In this document: in pieces, positions 58,404 to 64,000 of the stretch | Layout: each line of letters opens with the position of its first letter | Position numbering within the stretch: position 1 is the stretch's first letter | NCBI GenBank assembly: GCA_963786305.1 | Contig: CAWAYL010000017.1 | Span: forward strand, 1-64,000 | DNA length: 64,000 bases | Reading direction: 5' to 3' | Origin: CAKZLS01 sp963786305 | GTDB taxonomy: Bacteria > Pseudomonadota > Alphaproteobacteria > Rhodospirillales > Defluviicoccaceae | Translations under genes and position numbers: made by a program | Notes under the pieces: generated by a model | The model's input: the letters and a program-made list of their open reading frames with translations, nothing else | Told to the model about the DNA's origin: nothing | Database searches by the model: none

Positions 58404-58575
58404 CGCTTCCACTGGCCTATCGCGAATGAGTGTAATTCTAAATTTATCAAGATACGGACGCAAATCCAAGCGCGAAGGAGCGGCACACAGGCAGTCCTCG
58501 CGGCCGAGAAATCCGCAAAGGCGCATGGTTCACTGTCCTATAACAGGAACAAATTCCTTGACATAAGGGGCGGGA

Positions 58576-59823
58576 ATGTCATATGTTCCCTGCATGTTCC
58601 TATCTCGCGAACCAATGAAACACTCAGCCCTGGAACCCGGAATCGGCGACGGCGGTCTCGGGGCACGGGTTTTCTTCATCACCAACCGAAACGAGTTGAG
58701 AAACAGCGACACCATCGTCGGGTTCGGAAACGATCCTCATCAAAAGGGGCCGCATTGGCTGCGCTTCGGCAATGCGACCTTGGATATCACCGAGGACGAA
58801 GCGAGAACCTGCCACTACGCGACCGACGACGACATCAACCTTACCGATTTCGTGGTGTATCCGGAAATCATTCAGAATTCCCCCGATCACCACCATCTGG
58901 GCAGCAATCGGCTGTTCGCCGACCTCCAACGCAGTCTTCGTGAGGAACAGAAGGATCTCATCCTTTACGTCCACGGGTACGACACCACGTTCAAGGAGGC
59001 ACTCTGGTCGGCCGCACAGATCCAATTGCGCTACAACCGCGTGCTTGAAGACCTTCTCGATGACGATGCCAGCGCTCCCTTCCTCGCTCGTTGTCCCAGA
59101 GGGTTCGAAACCCTGGCCTTGAGCTGGCCATCCGATGGGCAGCGTCTTGACCATTGGGGGGACCGGCACGCGGCGCTGCAGAGTTCGCGGGCCTTCGGCC
59201 GGGCGCTGCTGAAGGCCCGCGACTTTGTCGAACAGAGCTACCAAAGCGCCTTGGCGGATGTTTTTAACCGCTCGGCGTCGCACGCCGAGCTGCTGCGAGC
59301 AGGACCGTCACGAAAGATCGCCTGTAACGGGCAGATCCACGTTATTGTGCAAGGCGTGGGCAGCTTCTTGTTTCGACGTGGATTTCAAGATTTCCTCGCC
59401 GATCCGTCCACCGCCGGCGGCCTCCCGAAACTGCTCGGCCAGGTGTTCATGACCGGCGCCGACGAAGATCCCGATACCTTTGAACACGACGGCAAACTCA
59501 GGCGATTGCCGGAATTGGCCTCCCGGGTGACGTGCTACTACAACCCGGAGGACTTCTTCACCACGATCACCCCATTTTCCAAGCACCCACCCAAGCGCAT
59601 CGGCAACGCCGGCCCGGCGCGGCCCGTCGACCTGGCGAATGTCGATATCGTCAATTGCGCCGGCGTCATCGATCCCATGATGGACGGCTTCGGCCATTTC
59701 TATGCGCGGACCAACGACACCGTGATCCGCGACATGGTTCTCTCCATGTGCAACGTCCGCCCAGACCGCCGGCCGCACCGTAAAAGCCTGGAACCTGACG
59801 GCCGCGTGCACCTGGTCCGTTAA
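58576..59823 (+). CDS. Alpha/beta-hydrolase-like protein (DUF900-type) with altered nucleophile
   Basis: The 415-residue protein has GARVFFITNRNELRNSDTIV near the N-terminus and KDLILYVHGYDTTFKEALWS, the oxyanion HGY/HGF strand of DUF900 hydrolases. FETLALSWPSDGQRLDHW follows. At the nucleophile-elbow position, where H-S-M-G is expected, it reads IHVIVQGVGSFLFRRGF, with Gly replacing Ser. Later blocks are SRVTCYYNPEDFFTTITPFS and a His near MMDGFGHFYARTND. It may be catalytically inactive or use a different residue. There is no signal peptide. Starts at 58576, 58594 or 58615 are possible. Confidence 0.72.
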   Translation: MSYVPCMFLSREPMKHSALEPGIGDGGLGARVFFITNRNELRNSDTIVGFGNDPHQKGPHWLRFGNATLDITEDEARTCHYATDDDINLTDFVVYPEIIQNSPDHHHLGSNRLFADLQRSLREEQKDLILYVHGYDTTFKEALWSAAQIQLRYNRVLEDLLDDDASAPFLARCPRGFETLALSWPSDGQRLDHWGDRHAALQSSRAFGRALLKARDFVEQSYQSALADVFNRSASHAELLRAGPSRKIACNGQIHVIVQGVGSFLFRRGFQDFLADPSTAGGLPKLLGQVFMTGADEDPDTFEHDGKLRRLPELASRVTCYYNPEDFFTTITPFSKHPPKRIGNAGPARPVDLANVDIVNCAGVIDPMMDGFGHFYARTNDTVIRDMVLSMCNVRPDRRPHRKSLEPDGRVHLVR

Positions 59824-59858
59824 AGCGATCGGATTGACGATGTCTAAAACTAAACGGA

Positions 59859-60143
59859 TTACACGGCGATCCGAAAGGGCCGGACCTCGATGCGGCGCCA
59901 GACATCGCCGGTGACATAGGGATCCGACGCCAACCACGCGTCGAGCTCGGCACGCGACGGGAACTCGACGAACATCGCCGAGCCGATCATATTGCCGTCG
60001 TCGTCGAGAATCGCCCCGCCCGTCAGCATCGAACCCTCTTCCTTCATCCGCGCAGCGCCCTCGATGTGTGCCGGCCGCGCTCGTGTTCGCCGGTCGGACG
60101 CTTGCGGGTCCTCGCCGTCATGGGCCACCACGAAGAATTGCAT
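59859..60143 (-). CDS. YciI-like protein
   Basis: The 94-residue protein starts MQFFVVAHDGEDPQASDRRT and contains RPAHIEGAARMKEEGSMLTG, ILDDDGNMIGSAMFVEFPSR and LDAWLASDPYVTGDVWRRIE. It has the YCII fold with the catalytic-type His and Asp positions. It is a different member from the one at 21.6 kb. The substrate is unknown. It lies 31 bp downstream of a membrane-protein gene on the same strand. Confidence 0.88.
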   Translation of the reverse strand: MQFFVVAHDGEDPQASDRRTRARPAHIEGAARMKEEGSMLTGGAILDDDGNMIGSAMFVEFPSRAELDAWLASDPYVTGDVWRRIEVRPFRIAV

Positions 60144-60174
60144 CGTTTTCCCTCCGCCGGTTCACTTCAGACAA

Positions 60175-60573
60175 TCAGCTTGATGGCGCTGTCCCGAACA
60201 GCCAGCTCGCCGGATCGGCGATGGGCTGGCGCTCGCCCAGACGCTTGATGCCGATAACGCAACGGACGATCAGCCAGACGGCGGCGAATGCCAGAATAAA
60301 CCAGCCCACGAAGACGGTGGCCGCCAGGCCGCCGATGATCGAAAACAACACGAACATCCAGAACGTGCGGATCTGAAATCGATAGTGGGACGCCAGCCAA
60401 TCCTCGGCGTCGCCGCGGTAGATGTAGGCGACGACCACGCCGGCGAGGAACGTGATGCCGACGATGAAGCTGCCAAGATAGAGGGCGTAAACCATCATCG
60501 CGGTCTTCCTGGCGTCCTTGTGGATGCCGGGTGCCTCTTCGACCCTCGAGTCCACGTCTCTGTCCGTCACCAC
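60175..60573 (-). CDS. Small DUF4870-like membrane protein
   Basis: The 132-residue protein has three hydrophobic helices: AMMVYALYLGSFIVGITFLA, FWMFVLFSIIGGLAATVFVG and FILAFAAVWLIVRCVIGIKR. The loop RGDAEDWLASHYRFQIRTFW is characteristic of DUF4870/Tic20-like small membrane proteins. The function is unknown. The family assignment is by motif recall and is moderate. Confidence 0.72.
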   Translation of the reverse strand: MVTDRDVDSRVEEAPGIHKDARKTAMMVYALYLGSFIVGITFLAGVVVAYIYRGDAEDWLASHYRFQIRTFWMFVLFSIIGGLAATVFVGWFILAFAAVWLIVRCVIGIKRLGERQPIADPASWLFGTAPSS

Positions 60574-60725
60574 TTTGCTTCCTTAAAAAATGTCGCTCGG
60601 ATGTCTTGCTAGGGCGCACCCCTTTCCGAATAACTCATTCCACGAGAAGGAGCGAGCGTCTCAAACCTCCTGAGACGGAGCCCGAAATGGCGGTCGCTTG
60701 GGTTGACGGATCGGGGAGGTGCGGT

Positions 60726-61058
60726 ATGTCTAGACGTATAGCGGTTTTAATGGTGGTGATCGGCATGGCGATATGGCCTTTCGGCAATTTCGGCAAAGCA
60801 CAGGATGGCGAGGCGGCGGTATCGTCCGCCCGCGCCCTGAGTGAACGGATCGACTCGCTTGAACGCAAGGTTGAAAGACTTGAGAGAAAAATCAGCCGCT
60901 TGGCAAGCCGCCTTGAAAGTGACAGCGGGACCGCCAAGGCCAAGGCCGACGGCACGCCGGCGGACGCCGGAGGCAAGGCCCAGGGTAAAGGACCTTGTCG
61001 CGGTGAATGGCGTCAGGTCGGCGGCGGCTGGGTCTGCTATGACCCGAACGCGAAATAG
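60726..61058 (+). CDS. Small secreted coiled-coil protein
   Basis: The 110-residue protein has an apparent signal peptide (MSRRIAVLMVVIGMAIWPFG, with cleavage after AQ or KA). A coiled coil follows (ERIDSLERKVERLERKISRL), then a charged linker and a compact end GPCRGEWRQVGGGWVCYDPN with two cysteines that could form a disulfide. ATG 60726 is preferred to 60687 because GGGGAGGTGCGG precedes it and the signal peptide begins there. I do not recognise the family. Confidence 0.65.
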   Translation: MSRRIAVLMVVIGMAIWPFGNFGKAQDGEAAVSSARALSERIDSLERKVERLERKISRLASRLESDSGTAKAKADGTPADAGGKAQGKGPCRGEWRQVGGGWVCYDPNAK

Positions 61059-61216
61059 GGTTTCCGGCCAAAACACCGCGTAACCATTCCCGCCGGCAAA
61101 TCCCGGACAGCCATGCCTTGATGCCGAGGTGCGCCGACGTTATAAGCCGTCCCGTATCTGTCGGCCCCGGCTTGGCCAGGATCGGTGGCCGGGTCGAGCG
61201 CTTCCGGAGTACTGTC

Positions 61217-61594
61217 ATGAACATCACCATGCTTCATTCGAAGATCCATCGCGCAACCGTGACGGCGGCGGATCTTCATTATCATGGAAGCATTACCATC
61301 GATCGAACATTGATGGACTTGGTGGACCTGCTACCCCACCAACAGGTCCACGTGTACAACATCACCAACGGCGCCCGGTTCGAGACCTATGTGATTGAAG
61401 GCGAACGGAACTCCGGTGCCATTCAGATCAATGGTGCCGCCGCTCATCTTGCGGGACCCGGAGACCTGGTCATCATCGCGGCCTATGCCGACATGTCTCG
61501 GGACGAAGCTCTCTCCTGGCAACCGGGGATCATCATCGTCGATGATCAAAACCGGCCCGTGGCAGGGGAATCGGGTGAAAAAATCACGTGGTGA
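61217..61594 (+). CDS. panD: Aspartate 1-decarboxylase PanD (C-terminus possibly IS-derived)
   Basis: PanD makes beta-alanine for pantothenate and coenzyme A. It is a pyruvoyl enzyme that self-cleaves at Gly-Ser in ADLHYHGSITIDRTLMDLVD. Other blocks are MLHSKIHRATVTAADLHY, VYNITNGARFETYVIEGERN and GAIQINGAAAHLAGPGDLVI. The length is 125 residues, near the family norm. The last ~12 residues lie downstream of a CAGGGG sequence at 61563 that may be the ISAs1 end, and the stop overlaps the end of the ISAs1 transposase gene. The last part of PanD and its stop may therefore be supplied by the insertion. Confidence 0.92.
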   Translation: MNITMLHSKIHRATVTAADLHYHGSITIDRTLMDLVDLLPHQQVHVYNITNGARFETYVIEGERNSGAIQINGAAAHLAGPGDLVIIAAYADMSRDEALSWQPGIIIVDDQNRPVAGESGEKITW

Positions 61595-62215
61595 TGAGGC
61601 TTGCTAGGAAGTCGTCGTCCCAGGCGGCGACTTTGCGCCGGAGGCGCAGGGAGTCCTTGCTCGGGGCGTTTCGCAGGAGGTTGATGGCCATGTGCTTGAT
61701 GGTGGTGAAGTTGGCGGGGGCGTGATCGGTTCGCACGCGGCATTCGTCGTCGCGAAAGATCATGTCCATGACCCAGTGCAGGCTGTTCTCGATGGCCCAA
61801 TGGTCCCGCACGACGGCGCCGAGTTGCACGGCCTGAAGGCCCAGGGATGTGATGTAGAAACGGGTTTCCTGCTTGATTGCGCCATCGATGTCGCGGCGGC
61901 TCTCGACCATGACGATGCCGTTTAGTCCCGGCCAGTCGTGGCGCTCCTGGAGCCAGGCGACATCGTGGATCACGGTTGTCGTTCGGGTCTCGATGCGTCC
62001 GTGGTCGCCGTCGACCGTCTGGTGTCGGCTGATGGTCGTGTCCTGGAAGTCCCTGGCGTTCTGCTCGGCGACGAAGACGTCGTTGCGCAAGCTCCCTTGG
62101 TTGCCTTTGAGGGCGAGAACATAGTCCGCCTTCTTGTCGATGATGGTCCTGGCAATATGGCGCTGGCATCCGATCGCGTCGATGGTCACGATGGCGCCCG
62201 CGATGGCCATCATCT

Positions 62216-62223
62216 CCAAAAGC
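62216..62223. repeat. ISL3 target-site duplication, left copy
   Basis: CCAAAAGC directly abuts the left inverted repeat of the ISL3 element and is repeated at 63578-63585. Eight-base duplications are typical of ISL3 elements. Confidence 0.93.
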
Positions 62224-63577
62224 GGCTCCTCGACGTTTCAAATGGAATTGAACAGGTTTCCGAGCGGGGCGGCGATCAGGTAGATCATGGTGATGAAGGT
62301 TGCGGTGTTGCGGTAGCCCCTGGCCCGCGCCCTGGCCGCCTGGAACAGGCCGTTGAGGGCTTCGATGCGAGCGTTGCTGTGGGTCGAGGTCCATCGCTCC
62401 AGGATGCGCTCGGCGTGTTTTTCAACGGTCTGCAGGGCCTTGGCCACGGCCTCGAGCAGCGGTCCGTGGCCGATCTGTTGATGGGCGTGGCGCAGGAAGT
62501 GGGAGAGCCGCCAGCGGGCGGCATGCGGGGTTTCCGCCCGTCGCACCCAGCGGAGCTTTTCCTTGATCCGCCAAGCCTTGGCGGTGAGGAAATCACCGGT
62601 TTCCAGCTCGGCCAGGGCAGCGGCCTGTTTTTCGGTCAGCCTGCCGCCGTCGTGGGCTTTCAGCACTGCCCAGCGGGCGGCGGCGGGCATGCGTACCAGC
62701 CGGCGTTCCGCCTTGCGCACGTCGTCGACCGCCTTGGTAAACAGTTGCACCACGTGGAACCAGTCGACGGTCACGGTGGCGCCCGGAAAGTCCTTACCGA
62801 CGGCGGCGAGGAAGGCGGGCGACATGTCGCAGACCACCTCCTTGACGCGGCCGGGCTCACCCCCGTGCTCCTTCAGGAACCTCTTGAAGGCCTTGACGGT
62901 CGCCTTGCCCTTTCCCGGCGTGGCGAAGATCACCGGCTCGCTCTTGCGGTCCGCGTCGATGAACACGGTGACGTAGTTGTGGCCCCTCTTGGACGCCGTC
63001 TCATCGAAGGCGAGGGCGGTGAGGCCGGAAAGGTCGAGATCCCGAAGCGCCTTGGCGACGTAATGCTCGACGATCCGCCACAGCCGCTTGTCGGTGATGC
63101 CGATGAACCGAGCCACCGCCAGCACCGGCATCTCGCGCACCAGGGTCATCGCCGCCTGCTCGAACAGCAAAGTGAAACCGCTCCCCTCCCGCGCCCACGG
63201 AACGTTTGCCCGCTTCACCCCATGCTCGGAGCAGTCCGTTCGCGGCACCCGCGCGGTGATCAGGCAGTGGTGCTGGAAGAAGTTCAGGTGACGCCACGTG
63301 AAGTCCTTGAAGTCATGCGCCTTGCAGGGCCGGCCGCACTCCGGACAAGAAAACTCCGCCCCACGCTCCGTCTCAAGCAGGATCTCCAGCACATGCGGGC
63401 ATTTGCTCGTGTCCAAGCGTTGATCCGCCAGACGCCACGGTGGCGAAACCCCAAGCCCAAGCGCCAGCACATCCTTCGTATCCATCTCCCGTCCCTCCGT
63501 CGCCGTCCATGCCGACGGAGGGTAGCCCATCACGACCTACGAGACCTCTTGGATTCCACTTGTAACGTCGAAGAGCC
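62224..63577 (-). mobile_element. Complete ISL3-family insertion sequence (1354 bp)
   Basis: The terminal inverted repeats of 33 bp begin GGCTCCTCGACGTTTCAA on the left and GGCTCTTCGACGTTACAA on the right, matching at 27 of 33 positions. GGCTCTT-type ends fit the ISL3 family. CCAAAAGC flanks both sides as an 8-bp direct repeat. One intact transposase gene fills the element; its stop codon lies inside the left inverted repeat. The uninterrupted frame and clean ends suggest a recent, possibly active insertion. Confidence 0.95.
62238..63485 (-). CDS. ISL3-family transposase
   Basis: The 415-residue protein starts MDTKDVLALGLGVSPPWRLA. The N-terminal zinc-ribbon is RGAEFSCPECGRPCKAHDFK, and HCLITARVPRTDCSEHGVKR continues the zf-ISL3 region. 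A helix-turn-helix region follows (LAVARFIGITDKRLWRIVEH). The catalytic residues are in LTALAFDETASKRGHNYVTV (D), KEVVCDMSPAFLAAVGKDF (D) and HSNARIEALNGLFQAARARA (E). An open frame extends upstream to 63533, but 63485 is the conserved-looking start. Confidence 0.94.
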   Translation of the reverse strand: MDTKDVLALGLGVSPPWRLADQRLDTSKCPHVLEILLETERGAEFSCPECGRPCKAHDFKDFTWRHLNFFQHHCLITARVPRTDCSEHGVKRANVPWAREGSGFTLLFEQAAMTLVREMPVLAVARFIGITDKRLWRIVEHYVAKALRDLDLSGLTALAFDETASKRGHNYVTVFIDADRKSEPVIFATPGKGKATVKAFKRFLKEHGGEPGRVKEVVCDMSPAFLAAVGKDFPGATVTVDWFHVVQLFTKAVDDVRKAERRLVRMPAAARWAVLKAHDGGRLTEKQAAALAELETGDFLTAKAWRIKEKLRWVRRAETPHAARWRLSHFLRHAHQQIGHGPLLEAVAKALQTVEKHAERILERWTSTHSNARIEALNGLFQAARARARGYRNTATFITMIYLIAAPLGNLFNSI

Positions 63578-63585
63578 CCAAAAGC
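63578..63585. repeat. ISL3 target-site duplication, right copy
   Basis: CCAAAAGC abuts the right inverted repeat of the ISL3 element and equals the left copy at 62216-62223. It lies in the ISAs1 transposase sequence encoding KLL. Confidence 0.93.
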
Positions 63586-64000
63586 TTGGGGATCGCGACG
63601 ATTTCGTTCGATTTCTCCGCCACCTTCACTTGCCCGAGCACCAACCGCTGGCGCGCCGCGAAGGCCGAGACCATATGAATGGCAGGCGCCCTTCGCTCCC
63701 TTCTTGTCGCCGGAACGCCGCGCCGTCTTGCCATCAATGGCGATCACGTCGCTCGCCACCCCGGTCTCGGCCGAAACCCAGGCGACGAAGCATTTCTGAA
63801 ATTGCTCCGCGTCCAGTGTCGCGAAGATGTCGCCCAGATGGTCGTGCGCGGGTGTCCCGTCGCGAAAAGGCCGGAAGCGCCGCAGAAGGTCCAGCTTCTT
63901 CGCCCCGAAACGGGCGATATCGGTGAAGGTTTCCGCCCCGGCCAGGACCGACAGCAAACAAAGCAACAGAATCTCGTCTAGCGGATACACCACCTTGCCG

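Larger units (their letters stand above)
61563..64000 (-). mobile_element. ISAs1-family insertion sequence, interrupted and running off the window
   Basis: The minus-strand ISAs1 transposase begins beyond 64000 and ends at 61584, with 1354 bp of an ISL3 element inside it. The left end is placed at CAGGGG 61563 because ISAs1-family termini commonly begin CAGGG, but the other end is outside the window, so this cannot be verified. Without the ISL3 insert and one target copy, the transposase frame rejoins as VAIPKLLEMMAIAGAIVTID. Confidence 0.7.
61584..64000 (-). pseudogene. ISAs1-family transposase, disrupted
   Basis: The N-terminal half (63586-64000) reads VYPLDEILLLCLLSVLAGAE, TFTDIARFGAKKLDLLRRFR and VIAIDGKTARRSGDKKGAKG. 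A frameshift near 63690 shifts it to IHMVSAFAARQRLVLGQVKV and EKSNEIVAIPKLL. The C-terminal half (61584-62223) reads MMAIAGAIVTIDAIGCQRHI, YVLALKGNQGSLRNDVF and VVRDHWAIENSLHWVMDMIF, giving the DDE catalytic set of the family. The gene is split by the ISL3 element and cannot make an active enzyme here. Confidence 0.92.

Noticed and set aside
61938..63926. A 662-codon plus-strand open frame across the insertion sequences
   Set aside because: It runs antisense to both transposases and crosses the ISL3 boundaries, so it cannot be an ancestral gene.

Overview
The window is G+C-rich bacterial DNA that reads as an alphaproteobacterium, most like a Rhodospirillales-type lineage. The markers are a DUF4167 protein, an SDHAF4/DUF1674 succinate dehydrogenase assembly factor, a DUF2244 protein, Coq7, a mitofilin-like protein next to HemY, and the blocks hemC-hemD-mitofilin-hemY, tsaD-gpsA-YciI-EVE and rph-rdgB-hemW / hrcA-grpE-dnaK-dnaJ-dapB. 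One feature is atypical for the class: a glutamyl-tRNA reductase (C5 route to tetrapyrroles) lies in the order hemA-prfA-prmC.

Layout. 1-7 kb: a rodZ-like gene, ispG, hisS, hemA, prfA and prmC, all on the + strand and all broken by several apparent frameshifts. 7-14.5 kb: DUF4167, glutathionyl-hydroquinone reductase, WrbA, citramalate synthase, TrmJ, Coq7, DsbB, a DedA-like protein and a hot-dog thioesterase. 14.4-14.6 kb: tRNA-Leu and tRNA-Thr. 14.7-21.9 kb: the tetrapyrrole block (hemY, mitofilin-like, hemD, hemC) divergent from tsaD-gpsA-yciI. 22-30.5 kb: EVE protein, Rieske protein, acetyl-CoA synthetase, a large TPR protein with ten tandem 47-residue units, SDHAF4, HtpX, RsmB and tRNA-Ser.

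30.7-45.9 kb: a surface-polysaccharide region that begins just after tRNA-Ser and is visibly richer in A+T over its first 7 kb and again around the polymerase gene. It holds a GT4 glycosyltransferase, a GT2-sulfotransferase fusion, a Wzx-like flippase, a hexapeptide acyltransferase, an asparagine-synthase-like protein, a beta-helix protein, a WecG/TagA transferase and a trypsin-like protein. On the opposite strand are a 974-residue secreted hydrolase-like protein and a Wzy/O-antigen-ligase-like membrane protein. Together they could make, sulfate or acylate, flip, polymerise and trim a glycan. No Wza/Wzc export genes are in view.

45.9-61.6 kb: DMT transporter, fatty-acid desaturase, HemW, RdgB, RNase PH, HrcA, GrpE, DUF1848, DnaK, DnaJ, DapB, DUF2244, an alpha/beta-hydrolase-like protein, a YciI-like protein, two small envelope proteins and PanD. 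61.56-64 kb: an ISAs1-family element interrupted by a complete ISL3-family element with 33-bp inverted repeats and an 8-bp target duplication.

At least eighteen genes carry reading-frame breaks, including essential ones (ispG, hisS, prfA, gpsA, grpE). The simplest reading is base-level indel errors in the assembly, so most broken genes are given as single CDS spans. The ISAs1 transposase is the clear real pseudogene.
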